Shown here piece by piece: positions 36,514 through 45,194 of a DNA stretch of 64,000 bases. How positions within the stretch are numbered: position 1 is the first letter of the stretch; each line of letters begins with the position of its first letter. The stretch spans positions 3,553,001-3,617,000 of the forward strand of contig NZ_CP084622.1 of the NCBI RefSeq assembly GCF_020422885.1, written 5' to 3'. The stretch is from Mesobacillus sp. S13. GTDB lineage: Bacteria > Bacillota > Bacilli > Bacillales > Cytobacillaceae. Position numbers and translations under genes: made by a program. The notes below the pieces were generated by a model. The model saw only the letters and a program-made list of their open reading frames with translations. It did not search any database and was not told the DNA's origin.

Positions 36514-39500
36514 CTAATTTTTCAGGACGACATGACTGTCACCCAATACCTTCTTCAAATCTTCCATACTTCCTCGTTCTGTGTTCACGCTAAAGTCGTC
36601 CGGCAGCAGCAGCGATTTTTCGGTCTCTTCGTTATACACGATTACTGGTACTTCTCCATGATGTTTTTTCAATAAAGCTTTAAGTTCGTTCATCTTTCTG
36701 GCGCTGTCCGTTCCTTTCGCGATCCGCAAATATAAAACAGGTTCTTTTTTTGCTTCTTTTTCAAGTTCGAGTACTTTGTTCACGATAAATTGGCTCTTTC
36801 CTTCGCGTTCATCGAACTTGCCTTCCAACAGTGCCATTTGCCCCTGGTTCAGCACATTTCCATACTGCTTATATGCAGATGGGAAGACAACTGCATCTGT
36901 TTCCCCGCTTGCATCGCTAATGGTAAGGAAGGCCATTGCTTCGCCTTTTTTCGTCCGGATTTTCTTTTCATCCGTGATATAGACTCCAAGCCTCACTTTG
37001 CTTCCCGGAGATTTCGAGCTGATATTTTCAACACCAGCTGCCTTGAATTCCTTTTCGTAAATGGAAGCAGGGTGCTTTGACAAATAGACTCCAAGTACGT
37101 CCTTTTCCAGGCTGAGCTTATCTTCAATCCGCATCGGGTCGACCTGGGTATATTTCGGCTTCAAGGAAAACTCTGCTTCCGTGAACATATCTATCTGGCC
37201 GGAGTCATCTGGAGCCACAAGCTGTGCATGTTCAATCGCTACATCAATCGTGGCTAAAAGGACGGCGCGGTCCTGGCCGAATTCATCAAAAGCGCCTGAA
37301 TAAATCAATGCTTCAAGCACTTTTCTTGAGGCAGCCTTCTGAGGAACCCGGATACAAAAATCAAATATATCCTTAAATGGCTGGTTTCTTCTCGCCTGGA
37401 ATATCTCCTTCAGGGAGGCAATTCCGGCTCCTTTAATGCCAGCAAGACTATACCGGACACCATCCCCTTCTGGCTGGAAGCTGAATGCACTTTTATTGAT
37501 TGAAGGAGGAAGAAGTTTGATCCCCATTTGCTGCAGCTCTCTTGCATACTGTGCGATTTTCACATCATTACCGATTGCCGACGTAAGCAGCGCCGCCATA
37601 AAATAGAGCGGATAATGCGCTTTGAGATAAGAGAGCTGATAGGCAATCATGCTGTATGCGACAGCGTGGCTGCGGTTAAAGCCGTAGTTGGCGAATCGGA
37701 CAATCAAATCATAGACAAGATTCGCTGTTTGCTCGCCATATCCCTTCCTTAAAGCGCCATTCACAAAATGTTCACGTTCCTGGGCAAGGACTTCCTTCTT
37801 CTTCTTTGAAACGGCTCTCCTCAGCAAATCCGCTTCGCCGAGTGAAAACCCGGCCATCTGAGAAGCGATTTGCATGATTTGCTCCTGGTAAACAATGACT
37901 CCATATGTATCACGGAGAATGTATTCGAGGTCCTTATGATAATAGTCGATCTGCTGCCTTCCGTGCTTGCGGTCAATGAACAATGGGATATTCTCCATCG
38001 GGCCGGGACGATAAAGCGCGTTGACCGCGACAATATCCTCAAATCTCGTTGGTTCCAGCCTTGTCAGTACCTTTCTCATCCCATCGGATTCAAGCTGGAA
38101 AATACCTGTCGTCTCTCCTCTGCCAAGCATCTCGAATGTTTCTTTATCTTCAGCCGGAATATCGTGAATATCCAGCTCTCGCCTTGTTTTTTGCTTGATG
38201 GACTGAAGGATCGAATCGATTAAAGTCAAATTCCTTAAGCCGAGGAAGTCCATCTTCAACAATCCTAATTCTTCAAGGTGGTCCATGGAATACTGGGTAA
38301 GGAACACTTTCGACTGGCCAGACTGGATCGGCACGACACTGGTAAGCGGCTGTTCACTGATTACGACCCCCGCAGCATGTGTGGAAGTATGACGAGGCAA
38401 GCCTTCGAGTTTGATGGCCGTTTCAAGGATTCTCTTATTCTTAGTCGATTCTTCGATAAAACTCCTTAATCCGGCCGATTCCTTGATTGCGTCTTGGAGA
38501 GTAATACCAAGCCTTGATGGTACAAGTCTTGACAGTCGATCGAGCTCCTTCGCGTTTAAGCCGAATACGCGGCCTACATCCCTTACCGCTGCCTTCGCAG
38601 CAAGTGTTCCGAAAGTAGCAATCTGTGCTACATGAAGCTCTCCGTATTTTGATGCAACATATTCAATCACTTCGTCCCTGCGGTTATCAGGGAAGTCGAT
38701 ATCGATATCTGGCATCGATATTCGTTCAGGATTCAGGAACCTTTCGAAAAGAAGATTATGTTCTATCGGGTCGGCATCGGTTATATACAATACATACGAA
38801 ACAATCGAGCCAGCCGCTGACCCACGGCCCGGACCGATAAGGATTCCTCTTTCACGCGAGTATTTTATGAAATCCCAGACGATCAGGAAGTAATCGCTGA
38901 AATTCATTTTCTTAATGATTGATAACTCATATTTCAGTCGGTCTATATGCTTTTGGGACGGATTTCCGTACCGTTCTTTTAGTCCTTGAAAACATAGTTC
39001 CTCGAGCATTCCGTCTGCATTTTTCCCCGGTTCTACTGGGTACTTAGGAAGATGCCTAGTTTCAAAGTCAAGCATGACATTGCAGTTCTCCGCTATTTTC
39101 AGGGTATTCTCCAATGCTTCAGGATAATCTGAGAACAGCTCACCCATTTCTTTTGCCGGCTTTAGGTAAAACTCGCTGCTGCCCAGCCTTTCGCGCGCAT
39201 CATCTTGGAGTTTCTCCCCATTTCTGATCGCCAGCAGGCATTCCTGTGCAAATGCATCTTCTTTTTCCAAATAATGCACCTGGTTGGAAGCAGCCAGTGG
39301 AGTGTCGGTTTCCGTCCCCATTTTTGCCAGCTGTTCAACCAGCTCCCTTTGTCCTGGAAGGCCCTGATCCTGAATGGCTAGGTAAAAATGATCCTTGCCG
39401 AATATCTGCTTATATAAATCCAGCGTTTCTAGCGCTTTCTCTTTTTCACCGTTCGTTAAATAATACTCTATTTCTCCCTGAGTCCCGGGAGTAAGGGCAA

Positions 39501-39864
39501 ATAGTCCAGCAGCATAATGCTTCAGCCATTTCACCGGTATTCCCTCAGGTGATTTTGTCTGTACAGCACTTGAAATCTTGATCAGGTTCTGGAATCCCTC
39601 GTTGTTTTTCGCGAGCAGCACAAGCGGAAAGGACTCGTGTTCCAAAGTCGGGCTGACCACGTCAACCGTCAGGCCCATCAAAGGTTTGAGCGAGTTCCTC
39701 AGGCATTCCTTGTAAAATGCGACTGTTCCGTACATTACATTGCGATCCGTCAGTGCGAGTGCGGAAAATCCTTTTGCCCTGGCATCGCGGACTAGCTGCT
39801 CTACTGTCGCCGTACTCGTAAGCAGACTGTATGCACTATAGACATGAAGGTGAATAAATGGCAT
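36514..39864 (-). CDS. dnaE: DNA polymerase III subunit alpha DnaE
   Basis: Error-prone replicative polymerase that extends primers, acting beside PolC in Firmicutes. From the ATG at 39864 (AAGGGTG upstream) it is 1116 residues. PHP domain at the start (HLHVYSAYS), polymerase core with GRGSAAGSIVSY and the catalytic acids in PDIDIDFPDNRRDE, tandem helix-hairpin-helix region (GIKGAGIASLKEI), and a C-terminal OB domain. No proofreading exonuclease is inserted, as expected for DnaE. Confidence 0.97.
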   Translation of the reverse strand: MPFIHLHVYSAYSLLTSTATVEQLVRDARAKGFSALALTDRNVMYGTVAFYKECLRNSLKPLMGLTVDVVSPTLEHESFPLVLLAKNNEGFQNLIKISSAVQTKSPEGIPVKWLKHYAAGLFALTPGTQGEIEYYLTNGEKEKALETLDLYKQIFGKDHFYLAIQDQGLPGQRELVEQLAKMGTETDTPLAASNQVHYLEKEDAFAQECLLAIRNGEKLQDDARERLGSSEFYLKPAKEMGELFSDYPEALENTLKIAENCNVMLDFETRHLPKYPVEPGKNADGMLEELCFQGLKERYGNPSQKHIDRLKYELSIIKKMNFSDYFLIVWDFIKYSRERGILIGPGRGSAAGSIVSYVLYITDADPIEHNLLFERFLNPERISMPDIDIDFPDNRRDEVIEYVASKYGELHVAQIATFGTLAAKAAVRDVGRVFGLNAKELDRLSRLVPSRLGITLQDAIKESAGLRSFIEESTKNKRILETAIKLEGLPRHTSTHAAGVVISEQPLTSVVPIQSGQSKVFLTQYSMDHLEELGLLKMDFLGLRNLTLIDSILQSIKQKTRRELDIHDIPAEDKETFEMLGRGETTGIFQLESDGMRKVLTRLEPTRFEDIVAVNALYRPGPMENIPLFIDRKHGRQQIDYYHKDLEYILRDTYGVIVYQEQIMQIASQMAGFSLGEADLLRRAVSKKKKEVLAQEREHFVNGALRKGYGEQTANLVYDLIVRFANYGFNRSHAVAYSMIAYQLSYLKAHYPLYFMAALLTSAIGNDVKIAQYARELQQMGIKLLPPSINKSAFSFQPEGDGVRYSLAGIKGAGIASLKEIFQARRNQPFKDIFDFCIRVPQKAASRKVLEALIYSGAFDEFGQDRAVLLATIDVAIEHAQLVAPDDSGQIDMFTEAEFSLKPKYTQVDPMRIEDKLSLEKDVLGVYLSKHPASIYEKEFKAAGVENISSKSPGSKVRLGVYITDEKKIRTKKGEAMAFLTISDASGETDAVVFPSAYKQYGNVLNQGQMALLEGKFDEREGKSQFIVNKVLELEKEAKKEPVLYLRIAKGTDSARKMNELKALLKKHHGEVPVIVYNEETEKSLLLPDDFSVNTERGSMEDLKKVLGDSHVVLKN

Positions 39865-39962
39865 TTCTCTCACACCCTTAAAGGTTAGGTTCATCTTCTT
39901 TCATTATAGGCTTTTTAGGCAAAAAAAGAAAATATGTTCTCATTTGTTCATGGAAGTTTAAA

Positions 39963-39990
39963 CATATTGCATGTAGATTGTCCATATGAT
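39963..39990 (+). promoter_or_regulatory. sigma-E-like promoter of ytrHI
   Basis: CATATT (39963-39968), 14-base spacer, CATATGAT (39983-39990). This resembles the mother-cell sigma-E form (ATATT ... CATACAnT), fitting a sporulation gene. Confidence 0.5.
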
Positions 39991-40033
39991 GAATTACGAG
40001 GAAAAAATCTATCATTTACTGAGGGTGTTTTAT

Positions 40034-40363
40034 GTGAATCAGCCATTTGCTTCCCATCTATTCGAAGCCTATTTTATCGCGCTCGGTGTTTTGCTTGGCG
40101 GCTCGCTTATTGGCGGCTTGGCCGCTTTTTTGACAGGACAGCCCTTAATGACGGAAATTGCCCGCTTCTCGAGCTCCATCAGGATTTGGGCCATCATCGC
40201 TGCCATCGGCGGTACCTTTGATACCGTATACAGCTTTGAACGAGGGCTTTTAAATGGTGAAACAAAAGATATTTTCAAGCAATTCCTTTTGATCCTCACA
40301 GCCATGGGCGGTGCACAGACAGGAGCACTGATTATCAACTGGCTGACCCAGGAGCATGTCTAA
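40034..40363 (+). CDS. ytrH: sporulation membrane protein YtrH
   Basis: 109 residues from GTG at 40034, which follows GAGGGTG by six bases and gives about the family length; the longer frame from 39986 starts inside the sigma-E-like -10. Three hydrophobic helices (about 10-35, 45-65 and 80-100), with conserved glycine-rich GVLLGGSLIGGLAAF. In B. subtilis ytrH and ytrI are sigma-E genes needed for full sporulation; mechanism unknown. It is followed directly by ytrI. Confidence 0.88.
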   Translation: MNQPFASHLFEAYFIALGVLLGGSLIGGLAAFLTGQPLMTEIARFSSSIRIWAIIAAIGGTFDTVYSFERGLLNGETKDIFKQFLLILTAMGGAQTGALIINWLTQEHV

Positions 40364-40364
40364 A

Positions 40365-40871
40365 ATGAGGATCCCTCCTTATTACCGCAAACCTGAATGG
40401 CAAAGATTCTTTTCTGGCATGGCCATAGGCGCTGTCTTGAGCTGGTGCGTGTTCCTATATATCAATGGAGTATCCCTGGAAAAAAATGCAAAGACCATCC
40501 ACGAACAAAAAGATGAAATTGCTGAACTAAAAAGTGATATTCAAATCTGGATGGATGATTACGCGGAATTAAATAAAAAAAATCAGGAAAAACTGACCGT
40601 CCAGGAGATTAAAGTAAAGATTGTTAACGACCAAAAATATAAAAAATATCTTGATACACTCAGCATCTATGAAATCGAGGAGGAAACCAAGGGGCAATTG
40701 AACATGCTCCTAGCCAAGGATTTAGATTCCGTTTTCAAAAGCCGGGACTTGATCACCAAAGTCATTGAAAACAAATCCATCAAAGTGAACGACAAACGCT
40801 ATAAACTAAAAATCAAATCGATGGTCATCTATACTTCGGTAAGCATCCAGGTCGAGATTAGCTTGGATTGA
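40365..40871 (+). CDS. ytrI: sporulation membrane protein YtrI
   Basis: 168 residues from ATG 40365, which has CAGGAG at a workable distance; an ATG three codons earlier is too close to that site. One membrane helix near the N-terminus (about 17-38), followed by a long charged, helical extracytoplasmic or mother-cell domain (coiled-coil-like 40-75). Starts one base after the ytrH stop, so the two are coupled. Role in sporulation by family assignment only. Confidence 0.88.
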   Translation: MRIPPYYRKPEWQRFFSGMAIGAVLSWCVFLYINGVSLEKNAKTIHEQKDEIAELKSDIQIWMDDYAELNKKNQEKLTVQEIKVKIVNDQKYKKYLDTLSIYEIEEETKGQLNMLLAKDLDSVFKSRDLITKVIENKSIKVNDKRYKLKIKSMVIYTSVSIQVEISLD

Positions 40872-40941
40872 TTGGTGAGCCGGTTATCTTGGCTGTTTGG
40901 GAGAGAGCACCGGAACTCTTGCTCGAGTACAGCTTCTTTCT

Positions 40942-41233
40942 GACAGTATAGGAGCTTTCTGCTTGAAAGCTGTCATGTCCCGGCTTTTTTTTGACAGCTT
41001 TGGGCTCTGAACACCTGAACCTGTCGCAATAACCGCGTTTTCTTGACAGCTTTGGCCTCTGAACACCTGAACCTGTCGCAATAACCGCGTTTTCTTGACA
41101 GCTTTGGCCTCTGAACCACAAAACCTGTCACTATAACCGCGTTTTCTTGACAGCTTTGGCCTCTGAACACCTGAACCTGTCACAATAACCGCGTTTTCTT
41201 GACAGCTTTGATGCCTTCCTCACGAAAGCTGTC
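40942..41233. repeat. 52-bp tandem inverted-repeat array, locus 1 (six units)
   Basis: TTGACAGCTTT begins at 40991, 41043, 41095, 41147 and 41199, an exact 52-bp step. Each unit pairs GACAG with CTGTC 33 bp from end to end, then a 19-bp linker (CGCAATAACCGCGTTTTCTT-like). A diverged sixth unit starts at 40942. The end units have longer arms (GACAGCTTT / AAAGCTGTC). It lies between ytrI and the next plus-strand gene. Minus-strand frames across it are products of the repetition and not genes. Confidence 0.93.
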
Positions 41234-41340
41234 TGAATCTGAACATAGGTAATTCCCCCCAGTTATTATCTGTTTGTGTGACTCCTTTAAGATACGGGAA
41301 TTATAAAGTATATGAAAAGGTGAATACAGGAGGAATTCAG

Positions 41341-41664
41341 ATGAGCTTTAACAATGGAGCAGGAAATAGCGGCAGTGGTGTCGGAGGTGGTTTATTCCCG
41401 GCTTACGCCATGAACAACAATGACCGTGATAATCAGGTGAAATTGAATGAGGACCAGTACGATATTTATGTGAATGATCATTTTGTCGGTCAAAAAAGCC
41501 TCAAAAACCAGGGTGAAAATCTTTCTGACATCGATGACTTCTTAAAACAGCAAGGAATCACCGATTTTACCGCTTCCCTTGATGGTGACCACTATAATAT
41601 CAAATCTGATGGTTCGAATGCGGAAATCTCAAGTGCCTTACAGGTGTATTTTAATAATAGATAA
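41341..41664 (+). CDS. conserved hypothetical protein, Gly/Asn-rich start
   Basis: 107-residue soluble, acidic protein of no family known to me. Residues 1-20 are rich in Gly, Asn and Ser; the rest is a compact alpha/beta-looking domain (LNEDQYDIYVNDHFVGQKS onward) with no Cys and no membrane segment. The ATG at 41341 follows AGGAGG by seven bases, so translation should be strong. The 21-codon longer frame is rejected. Lies just downstream of the first 52-bp array and before a bidirectional terminator. Confidence 0.72.
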   Translation: MSFNNGAGNSGSGVGGGLFPAYAMNNNDRDNQVKLNEDQYDIYVNDHFVGQKSLKNQGENLSDIDDFLKQQGITDFTASLDGDHYNIKSDGSNAEISSALQVYFNNR

Positions 41665-41674
41665 TTTAAATTGA

Positions 41675-41706
41675 AAAGGTGCGCTTCCATGATGAAGCGC
41701 ACCTTT
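41675..41706. terminator. bidirectional terminator
   Basis: 13-bp stem AAAGGTGCGCTTC / GAAGCGCACCTTT, loop of six, between converging genes. Confidence 0.88.
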
Positions 41707-41712
41707 ATATTG

Positions 41713-42648
41713 TTATTCTTTGCATGCATTAATTAGGTCGTCAAGAACCTTGTCTACATCGTCCCATGAGTAAATGGACGCTCCTGCAGCCAAAGGATGG
41801 CCACCACCATTATAGTTCCTGGCAATCGTATTGATGACAGGCCCTTTGGAACGAAGTCGGACCCTGATTTGATCTTCTTCCTCAATGAAGAATACCCAAG
41901 CCTTGATTCCCCTGACATTTCCCAGTTCACTCACAAGCAATGAAGCTTCAGATGGCTTAACAGAGTACTGATCAAGCAGCTCACGTTTCATCACTACCTT
42001 GGCCGCACCATTTTCCAGCAGCTCGAAGTTCTGGAGGATGTATCCGTTCAACTTCACCACATTTGGAGCCAGCTCATACATTCTGTCATAAAGCTCTGTA
42101 CGTGAGAAGTTATAGTGAATCAATTCTCCTGCGTAGGCAAAAGTTTTGTTAGTCGTACTCGGATACAGGAATCGGCCAGTGTCGCCAACAATTCCCGCAT
42201 ACAGCAATCTGGCTGCCGCGTCTGACATCTTCAGTCCCTTATCCTTGAAAGTGAGGTAAAACTCATAAATCATTTCACTCGTAGAGCTTGCCGAAGTATC
42301 CACCCATTGAAGATCACCGTATGGATCTTCATTCGGGTGATGGTCGATCTTCACAAGCTGCTCACCTAAACGGTAGCGCTCATCGCAAATCCGCTCAGCA
42401 TTCGCTGTATCACAGACAATGACTAGCGCCCCTCTAAAGGTATCGTCTGAAATTGAATCAAGCCTTCTTAAATAATGAAGCGATGGCTCCTCAGCCCCAA
42501 CAGTGTAGATTGTCTTTTCAGGGTACGAAGCCTTCAGAATTTCAGCCAGCCCTCCCTGTGAACCGTATGCATCAGGGTCTGGTCTCACATGACGATGGAT
42601 AATGATTGTTTCATAATTTTCAATAGCCTCAAGTATTTGCTCTTTCAT
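41713..42648 (-). CDS. nrnA: bifunctional oligoribonuclease / pAp phosphatase NrnA
   Basis: Degrades very short RNAs and converts 3'-phosphoadenosine 5'-phosphate to AMP; DHH-DHHA1 family (YtqI). 311 residues from the ATG at 42648 (GGAGGAG upstream). Metal-binding motifs HRHVRPDPDAYGS near the N-terminus, CDTANA and DHHPNED mid-protein, and the DHHA1 motif GGGHPLAAGA near the C-terminus. Convergent with the upstream small gene and divergent from ytpI. Confidence 0.95.
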   Translation of the reverse strand: MKEQILEAIENYETIIIHRHVRPDPDAYGSQGGLAEILKASYPEKTIYTVGAEEPSLHYLRRLDSISDDTFRGALVIVCDTANAERICDERYRLGEQLVKIDHHPNEDPYGDLQWVDTSASSTSEMIYEFYLTFKDKGLKMSDAAARLLYAGIVGDTGRFLYPSTTNKTFAYAGELIHYNFSRTELYDRMYELAPNVVKLNGYILQNFELLENGAAKVVMKRELLDQYSVKPSEASLLVSELGNVRGIKAWVFFIEEEDQIRVRLRSKGPVINTIARNYNGGGHPLAAGASIYSWDDVDKVLDDLINACKE

Positions 42649-42817
42649 CAAAATGCTCCTCCATCTTTTTCATATCTTAATTATGAACATATTTTTTGGA
42701 AAAGAAAAGCAGAACATCATCTGGCAAAATTTCTGCATCCCATTCTCCAATGTTTGCCTGGCAATCCCCCTTGATAAGCTGTAAAATAGAGTGGATTATG
42801 AATTTGGAGGAATTGCA

Positions 42818-43114
42818 ATGCCTATTCTCGTATTTTTGATCGTTCTTTCATTTGTCTTCTATATCTTTTACAAGATTAAATATGTCCGCAGTAAAAGACC
42901 TGCAGAGCGCAGTTGGCTTTCGGCCAAATCAAGCATCGCTCTTGGATTGTTCGTCGGACTTTTTGGAATCAACCAGCTCTTTCTTTTCCAGACGACTGTT
43001 ACCTACATCGTAAGTGCCATATTCATTATTATGGGTTCGATGAGTGTATGGGCGGGTATCAAAGCATATAAGTTCTATCTCCCGCACGCTGCGAAGGAAG
43101 CACAGGAAAACTAG
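42818..43114 (+). CDS. ytpI: YtpI family membrane protein
   Basis: 98-residue protein with three hydrophobic helices (about 2-19, 38-58 and 62-82) and a polar tail. The ATG at 42818 follows GGAGG by seven bases; nine further in-frame codons upstream are rejected. Unknown function; the name follows the family and its conserved place between nrnA (ytqI) and ytoI. It ends at a symmetrical terminator shared with ytoI. Confidence 0.82.
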   Translation: MPILVFLIVLSFVFYIFYKIKYVRSKRPAERSWLSAKSSIALGLFVGLFGINQLFLFQTTVTYIVSAIFIIMGSMSVWAGIKAYKFYLPHAAKEAQEN

Positions 43115-43118
43115 GACA

Positions 43119-43154
43119 CAAAAAAGCCGATCCGGTTAGGGATCGGCTTTTTTT
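43119..43154. terminator. bidirectional terminator
   Basis: AAAAAAGCCGATCC / GGATCGGCTTTTTT between converging ytpI and ytoI. Confidence 0.9.
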
Positions 43155-43190
43155 CATCTTTTATTGACTATCGACTTGTTTTCACGTTTA

Positions 43191-44510
43191 TTAATGCCTG
43201 TCAATCAGCTGGCACATCATCATCGCTTTGCCTACAAGAATTCCGTCATTGAAGGCTTCGATGTCGACTTTTCCGAACTTCCGTCCTACTTCAAGCACCT
43301 TCGGGTAAATCTCGATCACACTGTCAATCTGGACTGGCTTAATAAAATAGATTGTCATATTCTCGACAACCAGGTCACCTTTTTTATAGCCCCGCAGCAC
43401 GCGGTTCGCGGCTTCTGTAACAATCGTTGTAAACACGCCATATGAAATCGTTCCAAGATGATTCGTCATCTGCGGTGTCACCTGACAGCGGAAAATGTCT
43501 TCATCCTTTGTTTTTCCCTTTGCCAGGACGAGCTGGTTTGTAACGGTGTCATCCAGGGTCTCCCCCACCTGCGGCTGGCGCTGAATCATTTGAAGGGCCT
43601 TCAGCACATCCTGCCTGCTGACTATGCCTTGGAGCCTGTTAGCATCATCCACAACGGGAAGTACTTCAATCCCTTCCCACACCATCATGTGGGCGGATGA
43701 AGCGACACTCGTAGACCCGCTAACGGTCATCGGGTTCTTCGTCATGATTTTTTCAATCAAGGTGTCCTGTTCATGCCCCATAACATCCTTCGATGTGATC
43801 ATGCCGATGACTTTCATATTCTGGTCCACTACCGGGAAGCGGCTGTGCAGGGTTTCATCCTTATGCCGGTACCAATCAGATACACGCTCATTGGCCTTGA
43901 GGAAAATCGTCTCAGTAACAGGTGTCAGGATGTCCTCCACAAGGATAATTTCCTTTTTGATCAACTGATCATAAATCGCACGGTTGATCATTGTCGCGAC
44001 TGTAAAAGTATCGTAGCTGCTTGAGATGATCGGCAGCTGTAGCTCGTCTGCCAGCTTTTTTACATGGTCCTCGGTATCGAAGCCCCCAGTCACTAACACA
44101 GCAGCCCCAGCCCTGAGCGCCTGCTCATGCGCTTTGTCGCGGTTGCCGACGATGAGCAAGTTCCCAGCACCTGTGTAACGCATCATGGCTTCAAGCTTCA
44201 TCGCCCCGATGACGAATTTGTTCAATGTTTTATGAAGCCCGGCACGTCCGCCGAGGACCTGGCCATCAACGATATTGACAACCTCCGCAAAGGTAAGCTT
44301 CTCTATGTTCTCTTTCTTTTTCCGTTCAATCCGGATGGTGCCGACACGCTCAATCGTGCTGACATACCCTTTATTTTCAGCATCCTTAATGGCTCTATAT
44401 GCAGTTCCTTCGCTTACGTTCAGCGCCTTGGCGATTTGGCGTACCGATATTTTTTCTCCTATTGGCAATTCATCTATATATTGAAGTATTTGTTCATGCT
44501 TAGTTGCCAA
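43191..44510 (-). CDS. ytoI: YtoI, HTH-DRTGG-CBS-hotdog protein
   Basis: 439 residues from TTG at 44510, six bases after AAAGGGTG; this equals the length of B. subtilis YtoI, whereas the frame to 44591 is too long. Domains: winged helix (about 1-65, SVRQIAKALNVSEGTAYRAI), DRTGG (about 75-180), two CBS repeats (about 185-305), and a hotdog thioesterase-like domain (about 330-435). The combination suggests a nucleotide-sensing regulator, possibly of acyl-CoA metabolism; no target is known. A MITE-like element lies upstream. Confidence 0.92.
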   Translation of the reverse strand: MATKHEQILQYIDELPIGEKISVRQIAKALNVSEGTAYRAIKDAENKGYVSTIERVGTIRIERKKKENIEKLTFAEVVNIVDGQVLGGRAGLHKTLNKFVIGAMKLEAMMRYTGAGNLLIVGNRDKAHEQALRAGAAVLVTGGFDTEDHVKKLADELQLPIISSSYDTFTVATMINRAIYDQLIKKEIILVEDILTPVTETIFLKANERVSDWYRHKDETLHSRFPVVDQNMKVIGMITSKDVMGHEQDTLIEKIMTKNPMTVSGSTSVASSAHMMVWEGIEVLPVVDDANRLQGIVSRQDVLKALQMIQRQPQVGETLDDTVTNQLVLAKGKTKDEDIFRCQVTPQMTNHLGTISYGVFTTIVTEAANRVLRGYKKGDLVVENMTIYFIKPVQIDSVIEIYPKVLEVGRKFGKVDIEAFNDGILVGKAMMMCQLIDRH

Positions 44511-44620
44511 GACTTTCACCCTTTTTAATAATTTTCCGTTCAAAGTAGTTCTATCCATTATTATTATAAGGTTTATAAGGGTTGGATTCAATTTAATTAG
44601 GAAGTAAGTCCTTTATATAA

Positions 44621-44810
44621 AGGCTCTGTTAATTTTGACTGTTGATTTTCGTTCCACGCGCTTCGCTTTCCGCGGGCAGTCGGGGAGCCTCCTCGGCGCT
44701 TCACGCGCCTGCGGGGTCTCCCCATGACTTGCTCACCCCGCAGGAGTCTTCGCGCCTTCCACTACAATCAACAAGATGTTAAAAATCAACATTGGGCTTT
44801 AACAGAGCCT
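44621..44810. mobile_element. MITE-like palindromic element, copy A3
   Basis: Perfect terminal inverted repeats AGGCTCTGTT (44621-44630) and AACAGAGCCT (44801-44810), flanked on both sides by the direct repeat ATATAA (44615-44620 and 44811-44816), a possible target duplication. Inner inverted ends TGTTGATT/AATCAACA. Core nearly the same as A2 at 14785. Non-coding. Confidence 0.9.
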
Positions 44811-44815
44811 ATATA

Positions 44816-44846
44816 AAAGAAAAACTGGCTGATTCTCTCAGCCAGT
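44816..44846 (-). terminator. terminator of the 82-residue membrane protein gene
   Basis: ACTGGCTGA / TCAGCCAGT with a five-base loop, overlapping the stop codon, followed by TTTTTCTTTT on the minus strand. Confidence 0.8.
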
Positions 44847-45086
44847 GTAAACTCTTGATTTTCTTTTCAAACTGTTCTCCATTTTCCTGTTAGCCACCCT
44901 TGAACGTTTCTTTGGCGTGTAAAGAAAGGCTGCCAGGTTCCCTGCGAAGACGAGAAGCGCCAGGAAGAGCCATGAACCGGCAAACAATGCTTCTTTTCCT
45001 CCCATCTGGAAGTTGAGCTCCGGCATACCTATGTAAAGCATCATGCCGCATAACAGCAGGTATAGCAAGTAACGGTTTTTCTTCAT
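44838..45086 (-). CDS. small two-helix membrane protein
   Basis: 82-residue protein of unknown function. Two hydrophobic helices (about 6-21 and 33-56) and a strongly basic cytoplasmic tail (KKRSRVANRK...LKRKSR). AGGAGGG lies five bases before the ATG, so it is well translated. Transcribed alone, with its own terminator, between ytkL and ytoI. The positive-inside pattern puts both ends in the cytoplasm. No family assigned. Confidence 0.7.
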   Translation of the reverse strand: MKKNRYLLYLLLCGMMLYIGMPELNFQMGGKEALFAGSWLFLALLVFAGNLAAFLYTPKKRSRVANRKMENSLKRKSRVYTG

Positions 45087-45153
45087 TATTTCCCTCCTAC
45101 AGGTTGTCTTAGTTAATATCTATGCTTTCTTTGATAAAATTAGCATGTTAAAT

Positions 45154-45185
45154 AGAAAAAGCTGCACAACTTTATGTGCAGCCTT
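45154..45185 (-). terminator. terminator of ytkL
   Basis: AAGGCTGCAC / GTGCAGCTTTTTC hairpin on the minus strand directly after the gene. Confidence 0.8.
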
Positions 45186-45194
45186 GTCACTTCC

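Noticed and set aside
40858-41183. Overlapping minus-strand frames of 65-99 codons with repeated Gln-Ser-Cys-Gln-Glu-Asn motifs
   Set aside because: They are translations of the 52-bp repeat array in several frames, without ribosome sites.
40942-41233. CRISPR-like array
   Set aside because: The repeated part and the 'spacers' are both similar from unit to unit, the period is 52 bp with an internal inverted repeat, and no cas genes are near.
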